Shown here: positions 51,122 to 60,141 of the stretch, in pieces
Position numbering within the stretch: the first letter of the stretch is position 1
Layout of the letters: each line of letters starts with the position of its first letter
Source: JANMMJ01 sp031373255
GTDB taxonomy: Bacteria > Pseudomonadota > Alphaproteobacteria > Rhizobiales > Aestuariivirgaceae
DNA length: 64,000 nucleotides
Reading direction: 5' to 3'
Assembly: GCA_031373255.1 (NCBI GenBank)
Contig: JANMMJ010000003.1
Location: 1-64,000 of the forward strand
Program-made: the position numbers and the translations under genes
The notes under the pieces: model-generated
What the model saw: only the letters and a program-made list of their open reading frames with translations
Databases searched by the model: none
What the model was told of the DNA's origin: nothing

Positions 51122-51967
51122 ATGGACAAACGAAAATTTGCATTGCTTGCGGGCATTGCTGCGATGGTGATGGCTTCCGGATTCGGCAACACCGCATTGG
51201 CGGAGGGAAGGCTCGAGCAAATCCTTCAACGCGGCAAACTGATTGTCGGTACCGGTACAGGCAATCCGCCGTGGCACTTCCGCGATGAAGCCGGAGACAT
51301 GAAGGGTTTCGACGTTGACGTGGCGAAAATCGTCGCCAAAGGGCTTTTCGGCGATGACACCAAGATCGAATTTGTAAACCAGGCATCGGACGCGCGTATC
51401 CCCAATATTGTCACCGACAAGGTCGACATGACGTGCCAGTTCATGACGGTTACGGCAGAGCGGGCGCAGCAGGTGAACTTCACCATTCCCTACTATCGCG
51501 AAGGTGTCGGCCTGATGCTGGGCGCCGGCGGCAAATACAAGACGCATGAAGAGATGAAGACAGCCGGATCGGCAGTGACTGTCTCGGTATTGCAGAACGT
51601 CTATGCCGAAGACATGGTGCACTACGCGCTACCGGGCGCGAAGGTCGATCAGTATGAAAGCATCGATCTTGCGTACCAGGCGCTGAACTCCGGCCGCGCC
51701 GATGCGGTCGCCACCGACATGTCGTCGCTGCAATGGTTCATGAAGCAGAACCCGGGCAAGTATGTGGACGCCGGTTACGGCTGGGGACCGCAGACCTATT
51801 CCTGCGCCATCAAGCGCGGCGATCAGGACTTCCTGAACTTCGTCAATACGGCGCTGCATGAGGCGCTGACTGGCGTCGAATTCGCAACATATGCAGCCTC
51901 GTTTGAAAACTGGTTCGGCGTGAAGCCGCCTGAACCGAAGATCGGCTTCCCGTCGGAACTCCGCTAG
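51122..51967 (+). CDS. Amino-acid ABC transporter substrate-binding protein
   Basis: A 281-residue periplasmic binding protein with a signal peptide (KRKFALLAGIAAMVMASGFGNTALA). The family 3 solute-binding signature is seen in RGKLIVGTGTGNPPWHFRDEAGDMKGFDVDVAK-type order: GTGTGNPPWHF then GDMKGFDVDVAKIVAK. The ATG at 51122 has GGGAGGG upstream. It is the first gene of the operon with two permeases and an ATPase. Substrate is probably a polar amino acid or related compound. Confidence 0.94.
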   Translation: MDKRKFALLAGIAAMVMASGFGNTALAEGRLEQILQRGKLIVGTGTGNPPWHFRDEAGDMKGFDVDVAKIVAKGLFGDDTKIEFVNQASDARIPNIVTDKVDMTCQFMTVTAERAQQVNFTIPYYREGVGLMLGAGGKYKTHEEMKTAGSAVTVSVLQNVYAEDMVHYALPGAKVDQYESIDLAYQALNSGRADAVATDMSSLQWFMKQNPGKYVDAGYGWGPQTYSCAIKRGDQDFLNFVNTALHEALTGVEFATYAASFENWFGVKPPEPKIGFPSELR

Positions 51968-51991
51968 ACAAAAGCGGCGAGGCACTGGGGC

Positions 51992-52648
51992 GTGTACTCC
52001 TTCAACTTCGGGGTCATCGAGGCGAACGCTGACAAGTTTCTCTACGGGCTCGCATTGGGGCTCGGACTGGCGCTGGCGGCAATCGTCGTCGGCACGCTCA
52101 TTGGACTGGCTTGCGCCTTTGCCACGAGGGCAAGGGCGCGGTTGCCCCGCATGCTGGTCAGCGGCTATGTCTCGGCCATCCGGAACACGCCGTTGCTCGT
52201 CATCGTCTTGTTCGCGTATTTCGCCCTGCCGCAGATTGGTATCAAGCTCGGCAAGTACGAGACATTCATCGTCTCGCTCGCGATCTATTCCGGTGCTTAC
52301 CTGACTGAAGTGTTCCGGGCGGGGCTGCTCGGTGTCCCGAAAGGCGTTGTCGATGCCGGGCGGGCCATCGGCCTCACGGGACTTCAGGTGGCGTTGCATG
52401 TGATCTCGCCGATCATGCTGCGCAATTCGCTGCCTGCATTGGGTTCGACATTCATCTCACTGTTCAAGGACACGTCGCTGGCCGCGGTCATTGCCATTCC
52501 CGAACTCACCTATCAGGCGCGCAAGCTCAATACCGAGACGTTCCGCGTTGCGGAAGCATGGGCTACAGCGAGTGTGCTCTATCTCTCGACATGCCTCATC
52601 ATAGCGGCCGGACTTCGGCAGCTTGAACGCCGCTTTCCGAAGTTCTGA
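51992..52648 (+). CDS. Amino-acid ABC transporter permease (HisM/GlnP type)
   Basis: A 218-residue membrane protein with five helices and the EAA-loop-like region RAGLLGVPKGVVDAGRAIGL, where the ATPase docks. The early segment SAIRNTPLLVIVLFAYFALP is typical of the PAAT (polar amino acid) permease family. The start is GTG at 51992. It pairs with the second permease to form the translocation pore. Confidence 0.93.
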   Translation: MYSFNFGVIEANADKFLYGLALGLGLALAAIVVGTLIGLACAFATRARARLPRMLVSGYVSAIRNTPLLVIVLFAYFALPQIGIKLGKYETFIVSLAIYSGAYLTEVFRAGLLGVPKGVVDAGRAIGLTGLQVALHVISPIMLRNSLPALGSTFISLFKDTSLAAVIAIPELTYQARKLNTETFRVAEAWATASVLYLSTCLIIAAGLRQLERRFPKF

Positions 52649-52661
52649 AAGACAAAGTGCG

Positions 52662-53315
52662 ATGGAAGGTTTTCTCCATGAACTCTGGGTCGCCCGCTGG
52701 GCCATCGGACAAGGCACGCTGCTCACCATTCAAGTGTCGGCGTTCTCGATCCTGCTTGGAAGTGCTTTGGGCATGCTTGGCGGAGTGGGGCTTGCTTACG
52801 GTCCCTGGCCGCTACGGTGGCTGATCCGCATCCTGGTGGACTGCATACGCGGCACGCCGGTCCTCGTGCTCATCCTTGCCTCGTTCTATCTCCTGTCATT
52901 TGCCGGCATCAACTTCACTGCAATCGAGTCGGGGTTGTTCTCCCTCACGATATTCTGTGCCGCACATATGGCGGAGGTCATACGCGGTGCCCTGCAATCC
53001 ATACCCGGTGCGCAGATCGATGCAGGGCGCGCGATCGGGCTGACGTTCCTGAAAATTCTCACTTATGTCTTGCTGCCGCAGGTGGCGCGACAGATCTTGC
53101 CGGTGTGGGTCAATACGGGCGCAGAATTGGTCAAGGCCTCGACGCTCTTGTCAGTCATCGGTGCCGGCGAATTGCTGTTCCGCACACAGGAAATCATCGG
53201 GCGCAATTTCATGACCCTGGAGTTCTACGGGTTTTGCGGCGTGATCTACTTTCTCATCAACTTCGCCATCGAGCGCCTCGGCAAGGTCGCCGCGCGGCGC
53301 TTTGCGCTCCAGTAA
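52662..53315 (+). CDS. Amino-acid ABC transporter permease (second subunit)
   Basis: A 217-residue membrane protein of the same family as the preceding one. It has IRGTPVLVLILASFYLLSF and the ATPase-docking loop RGALQSIPGAQIDAGRAIGL. The ATG at 52662 (MEGFLHELW) is preferred over the open frame from 52623, which overlaps the previous gene. It forms the pore with the first permease. Confidence 0.92.
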   Translation: MEGFLHELWVARWAIGQGTLLTIQVSAFSILLGSALGMLGGVGLAYGPWPLRWLIRILVDCIRGTPVLVLILASFYLLSFAGINFTAIESGLFSLTIFCAAHMAEVIRGALQSIPGAQIDAGRAIGLTFLKILTYVLLPQVARQILPVWVNTGAELVKASTLLSVIGAGELLFRTQEIIGRNFMTLEFYGFCGVIYFLINFAIERLGKVAARRFALQ

Positions 53316-53322
53316 GGCCATC

Positions 53323-54084
53323 ATGTCCCTGCTTTCCATTCACGGCCTGACCAAGCGCTTCGGCGCCAATGAAATTCTCAAAGGCGTCGATCTCGATGTC
53401 GATCAGGGCGAAGTCGTTTCGGTCATCGGTTCGAGTGGCTCGGGCAAGACAACGCTGCTGCGATGCGTCAACCTTCTGGAAGACTTTGACGGAGGCGAAA
53501 TCATACTTGATGGGGTTTCCATCGGCTATGCCACGGAGAATGGCCGCCGGCGCCGCGTTGGCGAAAGGGAGCTGGCCCGCCAACGTTCCATGACCGGCAT
53601 GGTGTTTCAAAGCTTCAACCTGTTTCCGCATCTGACGGCCATCGGAAATGTCATGCTGGGGCTGGTGAAGGTGCGCCGCATGAACCGGGCAGATGCCACG
53701 GTGCATGCTATGTCGTGGCTCAACCGCGTCGGCCTTTCAGACCGTGCGCATCATCTTCCCGGCCAGCTTTCTGGCGGCCAGCAGCAGCGTGTTGCAATCG
53801 CCAGGGCCTTTGCCATGAATCCCAAACTTGTGCTTCTCGACGAAATCACGTCTGCGCTTGATCCCGAATTGGTTGGCGAAGTGCTTGGAACCATCAAATC
53901 GCTGGCAGTTGAAGGTACGACGATGCTTATCGTGACGCACGAGATGCGCTTTGCCCGCGATGTCTCACAGCGCGTCGTCTTCATGGATGGCGGGCGCATC
54001 GCCGAGCAGGGGCCGCCTGCTGAAATCTTCAATGCGCCGCGCGTAGCACGGCTCAGGGAGTTCCTGGGCAAAGCCAATATGTAG
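53323..54084 (+). CDS. Amino-acid ABC transporter ATP-binding protein
   Basis: A 253-residue ATPase. Walker A is GSSGSGKTT, the signature is LSGGQQQRVAIARA, Walker B is LVLLDEITSALDPE, and the switch His is in VTHEMRFARD. All match the GlnQ/HisP group. The ATG at 53323 (MSLLSIHGL) follows the permease by 7 bases. It closes the transporter operon. Confidence 0.95.
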   Translation: MSLLSIHGLTKRFGANEILKGVDLDVDQGEVVSVIGSSGSGKTTLLRCVNLLEDFDGGEIILDGVSIGYATENGRRRRVGERELARQRSMTGMVFQSFNLFPHLTAIGNVMLGLVKVRRMNRADATVHAMSWLNRVGLSDRAHHLPGQLSGGQQQRVAIARAFAMNPKLVLLDEITSALDPELVGEVLGTIKSLAVEGTTMLIVTHEMRFARDVSQRVVFMDGGRIAEQGPPAEIFNAPRVARLREFLGKANM

Positions 54085-54265
54085 GATTTTCCAATTCGGT
54101 GTAATCAGCGGCCGCCACTCAATTTTCAGACTGGCCCGCTATCCCCAACAGTCTCAATTTGCCTGCGGCTGCCGTTTGTGACAATCTTATCTCCGGCAAG
54201 CTTGTCATTCAGTTGATGCTGGGTACAGGTATGGCGAGAACGGTCGATGCGAGGGGGATTGTCCC

Positions 54266-55219
54266 ATGGTCCTGTTCCGTTGGTTGTGCTTGACGATTGT
54301 GCTCTTTGCCGTTGCTCCCTGCCTGGCGCTCGCTGCGGGCGAGGAACAGCCATTGAGCGCCCTCTCAGTCGAGGCCAGAATCCCCTATCTCAAACGTCCT
54401 GCTTCAGATGTTGACCGATTCCTGAGTTTTGGATTCGGCGCATTGTGGTTTGTCGTTCCGCCCAATCTCATGCGTCTCGATCCTGCCGACCACACTCTTA
54501 CGGAAATCGAACTGGAAGAGGCGATGACCCCGGGTTTCGCCGGAATTGGCGAGGGAGCAATCTGGATTACCGACATCGCCTCCGATCTGATCTTCAAAGT
54601 GGACCCGGTGCAGATGCGGGTCGTTCAGCGAATTGAGGCCACGGGACTGTACAGAGACAGTATGGTTGGCCTTGGCGCCGGGTCTCTGTGGGTAGTGACA
54701 GGAAACTCCGCGAAGGTTCTGACTCGATTCGATGCGGGTTCAGGAAAGGTCATGGCCAGGATCGATCTTCCCGGGATGAGCGGGCCGGGTGCGTTCTATG
54801 CCTTTAACTCAGTGTGGGTCGTTGGCGAAAGAAAACGCGAACTCTACCGGATCAATCCTGCGAACAACTCGATCATAGGGACGACGCCGCTTCATCACGA
54901 GCCATTTGCGGCAAGCGTCGACGCATCCGATATCTGGATCAACAATCGAAACCCCAGTATTGTGGATCGCATTGATGGGAAGACCGGCACCGTGACCGCC
55001 AGTGTCGCGACGGGCCTCAGAGGGCCCGAGAACATCACGACCGGCGCGGGTTATGTCTGGATGTCGTTCGAAGGATCACCGCTCGTCCAGATCGATCCTC
55101 AAACCGCCTCTGTGCGCCGGCGCTATCTTAAATCCGGCTTCACGGCCATGACGTTTGGCGCAGACTCGCTCTGGCTGGACGATGGCGAGGCGATCCTGCG
55201 GATCAGACCTCCAAACTAG
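54266..55219 (+). CDS. Exported beta-propeller protein (Vgb/YncE-like)
   Basis: A 317-residue protein with a signal peptide (FRWLCLTIVLFAVAPCLALA). The rest is built of repeated short blades such as GEGAIWITDIASDLIFKVDP, then GAGSLWVVTGNSAKVLTRFD, and resembles the virginiamycin B lyase/YncE-type propellers. Binding or lyase function cannot be told. It lies 180 bp after the ABC transporter and is followed by a strong hairpin. Confidence 0.85.
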   Translation: MVLFRWLCLTIVLFAVAPCLALAAGEEQPLSALSVEARIPYLKRPASDVDRFLSFGFGALWFVVPPNLMRLDPADHTLTEIELEEAMTPGFAGIGEGAIWITDIASDLIFKVDPVQMRVVQRIEATGLYRDSMVGLGAGSLWVVTGNSAKVLTRFDAGSGKVMARIDLPGMSGPGAFYAFNSVWVVGERKRELYRINPANNSIIGTTPLHHEPFAASVDASDIWINNRNPSIVDRIDGKTGTVTASVATGLRGPENITTGAGYVWMSFEGSPLVQIDPQTASVRRRYLKSGFTAMTFGADSLWLDDGEAILRIRPPN

Positions 55220-55264
55220 AAATTGCCGTCATGTGGAAATTGCACTTTCGGTCCGAAGGTAGGC

Positions 55265-55297
55265 GGTGCCGGCACTGGGTGGGACAGTGCCGGCACC
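55265..55297. terminator. Strong hairpin between convergent genes
   Basis: A perfect 13-bp inverted repeat, GGTGCCGGCACTG and CAGTGCCGGCACC, with a 7-base loop. It lies 45 bases after the beta-propeller stop and 63 bases from the stop of the convergent BTLCP gene. No T-run follows, so termination may depend on structure alone or on Rho. Confidence 0.55.
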
Positions 55298-55359
55298 TGG
55301 ACCCGGTCTGGTGGGGGATGGGGAGGGGGACGCCGACCGGGCCTTAGCTTGAAACTCTC

Positions 55360-55992
55360 TTACTTGTTGCTGGCACTGCCGCCACCGAAGGCGCCAGGCT
55401 GATTGCTGCCCTGCTTGGTCAAGGAAACCCATTCGCGCGGATCGCGATTGGACTGACGCTTCAGGAATTTGTAACTCGTGTCGCTCCAGCGCAGGATCTC
55501 GTTGCGGCGGTTGTCGAGGACATAGTCGCCGTCCGCCGAAGTGATGGTGAGGATTGCGTGGCCCTCCGATTTCTCATCGAGAACAACCGTGATCAGCAGG
55601 TTGGCCGAGGGAAATCCCAAACCTTCGAGATATTTCTTCTTGAGCAGCAGATAGTCCTCGCAGTCTCCGGCATCGGTCGGCAAGGCCCAGTGTTCGGGTT
55701 CGCCGTAGAGTTCCATGTCGGTGACCGGCGCGATCTTGCCGTTCACGAAGTTATTGACCTGGTAGAGCAGGTTCCAGCGTTCCGGCGTCAAATCGAGACG
55801 CGCTGAACGGGAAACTGTGGCCTTGCACTCACTGGGCTGACGGGCGCAGAAATCCACGTAGCCTATGGGTGGCGAAGCCTTGCCAAACGTCGATGCGAAT
55901 TCCTCCTTCGCGGTTTTGGACATCGCCCCCGCCGGCGCTGCCCAACAGAGAAGAGCGCACAAGGCTGCTCCCGCTGTTTTGTTCAGTTTCAT
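55360..55992 (-). CDS. Bacterial transglutaminase-like cysteine peptidase (BTLCP), exported
   Basis: A 210-residue exported peptidase of the LapG-like family. The signal peptide is KTAGAALCALLCWAAPAGAM. The catalytic Cys is in DAGDCEDYLLLK, the His in SEGHAILTIT and the Asp in YVLDNRRNEI. LapG-type enzymes cut large adhesins in the periplasm; here the partner adhesin is not in the window. It lies alone between hairpins. Confidence 0.9.
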   Translation of the reverse strand: MKLNKTAGAALCALLCWAAPAGAMSKTAKEEFASTFGKASPPIGYVDFCARQPSECKATVSRSARLDLTPERWNLLYQVNNFVNGKIAPVTDMELYGEPEHWALPTDAGDCEDYLLLKKKYLEGLGFPSANLLITVVLDEKSEGHAILTITSADGDYVLDNRRNEILRWSDTSYKFLKRQSNRDPREWVSLTKQGSNQPGAFGGGSASNK

Positions 55993-56155
55993 CGTCTAAC
56001 GCCCCATTCCCTTATCGTTACGGCCACCATAGCAGGCAGTCTTTTAGGGCGCGTTCAGAGGGGAGGTCTAAGTCTATGAAACTTATAGATAATTCATCAA
56101 CTAATCAGTGAGGTGGTGTTAACCACGCCGGGCGCGAAGTGGGCTCAAATGCGCC

Positions 56156-56181
56156 AAATCGGAGCGTTTCCGCTCCGATTT
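56156..56181. terminator. Hairpin downstream of the PilZ gene
   Basis: A perfect 11-bp stem AAATCGGAGCG/CGCTCCGATTT with a 4-base loop TTTC, 58 bases beyond the PilZ stop. The 250 bp around it between the PilZ and BTLCP genes carry no gene that I can support. Confidence 0.6.
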
Positions 56182-56238
56182 CAAGGTTCTGTCAGGGTTT
56201 GGGAGGAAATGACCCGCGGCGTGCGCAGGGTTAACAGG

Positions 56239-56826
56239 TTAACGGATTTGCTCGGTCAACTGCGGGCCGTCGAGCGGCCGGACGAACTCGATGCCGACGC
56301 CTGCCTCGATGTAGCGGACGATGCGCCCGCGCATCTTGCCAAGCATGATGTAGGTGCCGAGGCTGGGTATGACTTCAACCTTCACGGCGGCTCCGGAGAG
56401 CGAAATGTCGAGGACTTCGCAGGTATAAACCCGGCCGTCGGGCAGCGTGATATGAGACTTGTTGTCCTTGGGCTCGTAACGGATATGGCGGCGAAGATTG
56501 GCGTCAGGATCGGCACCCCGGCTGGAGTACCAGCGCAGGCGGGCGGCAAAGCGCTCGCGGCGCGCACCCGTCTGCGGGAAAATGACGTGAAATCCGCCTG
56601 GGACAGGATCGGCGCTGATGGCCTCCACGCGGCCGATTTCGTCGAGATAGGCCACAATGTTCTGGCCGCCGGACGGTATGCTTTCAGTGATGAACGTGGC
56701 GCCATCAATCGTCAGATTTGCGACCTGGCAGGGATGCTCGGTCATATCGGGCAACATGAACCGGCCGAACAGTATGCCCTGCGGCCCTTCGACGGGTCCC
56801 GGCTGGAGAGCTGCAGCACCGCTCAC
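56239..56826 (-). CDS. PilZ domain protein, tandem PilZ with one degenerate copy
   Basis: A 195-residue protein. The second half holds a complete c-di-GMP binding PilZ domain (RRHIRYEP for RxxxR and EVLDISLSGAAVKVE for DxSxxG). The first half has a similar but degenerate fold (VANLTIDGATFIT) without the arginine motif. PilZ proteins bind cyclic di-GMP and change motility or polysaccharide production. The GTG at 56826, with GGGGA 7 bases upstream, is preferred; the frame runs to 56949. A PAS-domain gene lies directly upstream on the same strand. Confidence 0.88.
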   Translation of the reverse strand: MSGAAALQPGPVEGPQGILFGRFMLPDMTEHPCQVANLTIDGATFITESIPSGGQNIVAYLDEIGRVEAISADPVPGGFHVIFPQTGARRERFAARLRWYSSRGADPDANLRRHIRYEPKDNKSHITLPDGRVYTCEVLDISLSGAAVKVEVIPSLGTYIMLGKMRGRIVRYIEAGVGIEFVRPLDGPQLTEQIR

Positions 56827-56949
56827 GTTGTAATCCCCAAATTTTCTGTCACCGGCGGACGATATTCCCGCGTGGATGAGTTGCGTTACATCGAAGACTG
56901 CAACGCTATCAGCGCCAGCTAAATGGGCAGTTAATGAAGTGAAGTTCAA

Positions 56950-57591
56950 TTAACGCGTGTGGCCGGACTTGCCGCCTTCAATGACGCGAAAGTTGGCGAA
57001 GGGCCGCGCCGATGCGTGGCCGGACTTCGGGCTGAGGGGATCGCCGGGAAGCGGCTCGGTCCAGATGGCCCGGGCGCTGAGCAGTTCAATCCGCGAGATA
57101 CTGTCATAACCCATTGTATTTGTGTCTGAAAATGGCATTATGGCGCCAAGAACGTGAATCGCATCGCCGCTGTGGGCGCGGATGGGCAAGCACAGCATTT
57201 CGGTCGGGATGGTATGGTTGAGCGAGGTTTGCAGGCGGAAACGCATGACGCAAGGCTGCATCGAACCTACAACCCCGTCGAGCAATCGCACGGCCATGTC
57301 ACGTTCAAACGCATGCCAGTTCTGGAAAACATCCTTACCGGTCAGTTCCTGACGCCACATCGCACACAGCCTGGTGCCGGCCAGACGCCATTTGTAAGAC
57401 TGGCGGGCGGGATTGCGTTCCATGATGAAAAGATTTGGCATCTGATCGCGGATCTTGAACAGGTCGAGTTCGGCGCGGTCGGGAGCAGCGCGTTCGCCGC
57501 GCAGGCCTTCCCAATAGCGAAACAGCGTGCGACTCCCCGGATGAAGAATCTCATCTGGCGTTGTCGGCTTGTCGAGCGTGTCGTTGTTCAT
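56950..57591 (-). CDS. PAS domain-containing protein (PAS_5 type)
   Basis: A 213-residue protein recognised by HPGSRTLFRYWEGLRGERAA and DLFKIRDQMPNLFIMERNP, then YKWRLAGTRLCAMWRQELTG. This is the PAS_5 family widespread in alphaproteobacteria. No kinase or output domain is attached. The ATG at 57591 has GGAAGA upstream. It precedes the PilZ gene by 120 bp and may share its transcript. Confidence 0.88.
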   Translation of the reverse strand: MNNDTLDKPTTPDEILHPGSRTLFRYWEGLRGERAAPDRAELDLFKIRDQMPNLFIMERNPARQSYKWRLAGTRLCAMWRQELTGKDVFQNWHAFERDMAVRLLDGVVGSMQPCVMRFRLQTSLNHTIPTEMLCLPIRAHSGDAIHVLGAIMPFSDTNTMGYDSISRIELLSARAIWTEPLPGDPLSPKSGHASARPFANFRVIEGGKSGHTR

Positions 57592-57717
57592 ATTTCTTCC
57601 ACGATCCGGTTTTGCCGGGACAGGCTGTCCCATTGCTGTACAGATGCGCAGGAGAGGTGCAGAGGCCGTGCCATGCCCCGGTTTGCCGTCCAGGCCATTG
57701 GCCGTTAGAAGGTACTG

Positions 57718-58449
57718 ATGCTCGACGCTTCGCCCGAAATTCCCCCTCCGCCTGCGAAAGTTCCTTTGATCAATGCTCCACGGGTCGTGCTGGTGCTTAT
57801 CGGCGCAATCATCGCAGTGCATCTGGCGCGGGTCCTCGCGGGGGAGGATATTTCCACCTGGGCGCTGCGCATGTTTGCCTTCATCCCGGCCCAGACCACC
57901 GGTGCTGCTGGCGAGGTGTGGCCGCTACAGCGTTATTGGACACTCATCAGTTACGCGTTTCTTCATTCAAACGGCATGCACCTCATCTTCAATAGCCTGT
58001 GGATGCTGATTTTCGGGAGTTTTGTGGCCAGGCGGCTATCGACGCCGCGATTCCTGCTACTGGCTCTGATAGCTACTGTCGCGGGTGCGGCGGCGATGCT
58101 GGTCAATCACGCGGATGAGTTTGTGCCGGTCATTGGTGCTTCGGGCGCCGTTTCGGGCTTCATGGCGGCAGCGGTGCCGCTGATGTATGGCGGCAACTAT
58201 TCACTTGGCTACGCCATCAGGGGCGACGTCCGCACCACGCGGCCACTGCGTTTTCTGGAACTTCTGCAAAACCGGGGTGCCCTTATTTTCATGGCCGTCT
58301 GGCTGGTCATCACGCTCATCACCGGGGCCGCGGGATTTGATGACGGCGTGCTGGGCGTCGGACAGCAAATCCAGGTTGCCTGGGAAGCTCACATCGGAGG
58401 GTTCATCGCAGGTCTCGCCGCGTTTTACTTGCTCGACCGAAGGGGATGA
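57718..58449 (+). CDS. Rhomboid family intramembrane serine protease
   Basis: A 243-residue membrane protease. The catalytic Ser is in GASGAVSGFMAAAVP and the His in WEAHIGGFIAGLAAFYLL; HSNGMHLIFNSLWMLIFG is the conserved second-helix motif with HxxxN. Rhomboids cleave transmembrane substrates within the bilayer. The N-terminus is Pro-rich. It is 60 bp before a CBS gene. Confidence 0.93.
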   Translation: MLDASPEIPPPPAKVPLINAPRVVLVLIGAIIAVHLARVLAGEDISTWALRMFAFIPAQTTGAAGEVWPLQRYWTLISYAFLHSNGMHLIFNSLWMLIFGSFVARRLSTPRFLLLALIATVAGAAAMLVNHADEFVPVIGASGAVSGFMAAAVPLMYGGNYSLGYAIRGDVRTTRPLRFLELLQNRGALIFMAVWLVITLITGAAGFDDGVLGVGQQIQVAWEAHIGGFIAGLAAFYLLDRRG

Positions 58450-58508
58450 AATCACCCAGGAAATGATATATGCTCCCCCTTACCTGAGGCTGGTGGAGGA
58501 GACACACC

Positions 58509-58943
58509 ATGGCAGTTGCCCAAATACTCAAGGTTAAAGGCCGTTCGATCCTGACCGCAGTGGCCGGGGACACGGTCCATTCCATCGTCAAGACGTTGGC
58601 AGAAAAACGTATTGGCGCGGTGGTTATCGTTTCCGGCACTGGTGCGATCGCGGGCATCGTGTCCGAGCGCGACGTGGTCAGGGCAATGGCGGCACATGGA
58701 GCAAAGGCGCTCGATCTCACAGCCAAGGACATCATGACGGCGAAGGTGCGCACCTGCACTCCTGCCGATTCCGAGGCTGAACTGATGTCTCTGATGACAG
58801 TCAACCGGATCCGTCACTTGCCCGTGCTCGAAAATGACAAGCTCGCCGGGATGATATCCATCGGGGACGTGGTCAAATTCCGGATGGAAGCGATCGAGCA
58901 CGAGGCCGAAGAAATGAAGCTTTATATCGCGCAGGCGGGCTGA
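58509..58943 (+). CDS. CBS-domain pair protein
   Basis: A 144-residue protein with two CBS motifs: VHSIVKTLAEKRIGAVVIV, SERDVVRAMAAHGA, and ELMSLMTVNRIRHLPVLEN with ISIGDVVKFRM. Such stand-alone pairs bind adenine nucleotides. Role here is unknown. It may be cotranscribed with the rhomboid gene. It is convergent with hisI. Confidence 0.93.
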   Translation: MAVAQILKVKGRSILTAVAGDTVHSIVKTLAEKRIGAVVIVSGTGAIAGIVSERDVVRAMAAHGAKALDLTAKDIMTAKVRTCTPADSEAELMSLMTVNRIRHLPVLENDKLAGMISIGDVVKFRMEAIEHEAEEMKLYIAQAG

Positions 58944-58945
58944 GG

Positions 58946-59347
58946 TCAGGTGTTGTAGACGTCGCCGGGATTGAAGAGGCGGACGTCATTCGTGAAAGCA
59001 AGCCGGTCGCCATCGAGCTTGCGGTAAAAACACGATTTCCGGCCGGTGTGGCAAACAGCGCCGCGGCCTTCGATCGTGACGTCAATCAACAGAACATCCT
59101 GATCGCAATCGGTGCGGATTGCCTCAACCCGAAGCGTTTCCCCCGACGTTTCGCCCTTCTTCCACAAGCGCCCGCGAGAGCGGCTCCAGAAATGCACCAG
59201 GCCAGATTTTTGTGTAAGTGACAATGCTTCGGCATTCATGTGGGCAAACATCAGCACCCCGCCGGGACCGGAAACGATGACGGGGATAAGGCCGGATGCG
59301 TCAAATTTCGGCGTGAAAGACGTCGATTCCTCGACGCTCTCCGGCAT
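58946..59347 (-). CDS. hisI: Phosphoribosyl-AMP cyclohydrolase
   Basis: A 133-residue zinc enzyme that opens the adenine ring of PR-AMP in histidine synthesis. The features are MFAHMNAEALSLTQKSGLVH, then WSRSRGRLWKKGETSG and the metal Cys/Asp pattern TDCDQDVLLIDV and AVCHTGRKSCFYR. The start overlaps the folE stop by TGATG, so translation is coupled. Confidence 0.97.
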   Translation of the reverse strand: MPESVEESTSFTPKFDASGLIPVIVSGPGGVLMFAHMNAEALSLTQKSGLVHFWSRSRGRLWKKGETSGETLRVEAIRTDCDQDVLLIDVTIEGRGAVCHTGRKSCFYRKLDGDRLAFTNDVRLFNPGDVYNT

Positions 59348-59997
59348 CAGAGCGAAAAGCCAGCTGACGGGGCTCGCACCAGTTCCATGAAACGCGCCTG
59401 CAGGACCGGGTTCGACTTGAATTCACCGGTGAACTGCGTGGTAATGGTCGCCACGTTGCGCTTGCCGACGCCACGCATCGACATGCAGGTGTGCACCGCC
59501 TCAAGCATGACGGCAACACCCCGGGGAGCGAGGGCATGGTCGATAGATTTGGCGACCTGCGCGGTCATCGTTTCCTGAGTCTGGAGCCTGCGGGCAAAGA
59601 TTTCCACGACACGGGCCAGCTTGGAAATTCCGACAACCGCATGGGTCGGCAAATAGGCAACGTGGGCCCGGCCGACGAATGGCGCGATGTGGTGTTCGCA
59701 ATGCGAATTAAACTCGATGTCGCGGAGCATGACGATGTCGTCATAGCCGCCCACATCTTCGAAAGTGCGGGAAAGGGCCTCAGCCGGATCCTCTTCGTAC
59801 CCGGAAAAGTATTCCCGGAAAGCCTTGACCACACGCTTGGGCGTGTCGAGGAGGCCTTCGCGCGTGGGGTCGTCGCCAGCCCATGCAAGCAGGGTGCGCA
59901 CAGCGGCTTCGGCTTCATCCTGCGTCGGCCGCTCGAATGTCCGGTTACGGATCACCGGCGATCCGTCGCGGTGCAGTTTCTTCACGCTTGCGTCCAT
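59347..59997 (-). CDS. folE: GTP cyclohydrolase I
   Basis: A 216-residue enzyme that converts GTP to dihydroneopterin triphosphate, the first step of folate synthesis. The zinc and catalytic residues are in FNSHCEHHIAPFVGRAHVAY (Cys, His) and VHTCMSMRGVGKRN (Cys). The ATG at 59997 has GGGAAG 6 bases upstream; a second ATG at 60003 is too close. Upstream sequence to 60768 is open but not family-like. It is followed by hisI in a coupled operon. Confidence 0.97.
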   Translation of the reverse strand: MDASVKKLHRDGSPVIRNRTFERPTQDEAEAAVRTLLAWAGDDPTREGLLDTPKRVVKAFREYFSGYEEDPAEALSRTFEDVGGYDDIVMLRDIEFNSHCEHHIAPFVGRAHVAYLPTHAVVGISKLARVVEIFARRLQTQETMTAQVAKSIDHALAPRGVAVMLEAVHTCMSMRGVGKRNVATITTQFTGEFKSNPVLQARFMELVRAPSAGFSL

Positions 59998-60141
59998 AAT
60001 CATCTTCCCTGTTAAGCACGAACAGTTACGCACCGCTTTCCTTCCGGGATCACCGGCGGAAAAGGGGTGACGCTTGCCTGCCTGAACGGCCGACCCCATA
60101 TCACGGGTGACCTTGCTCCTGCAACGCGATACAATGTGGCC

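Noticed and set aside
56113..56922. A 269-codon frame on the + strand over the PilZ gene
   Set aside because: It is the complement of a clear PilZ domain and includes the terminator hairpin.
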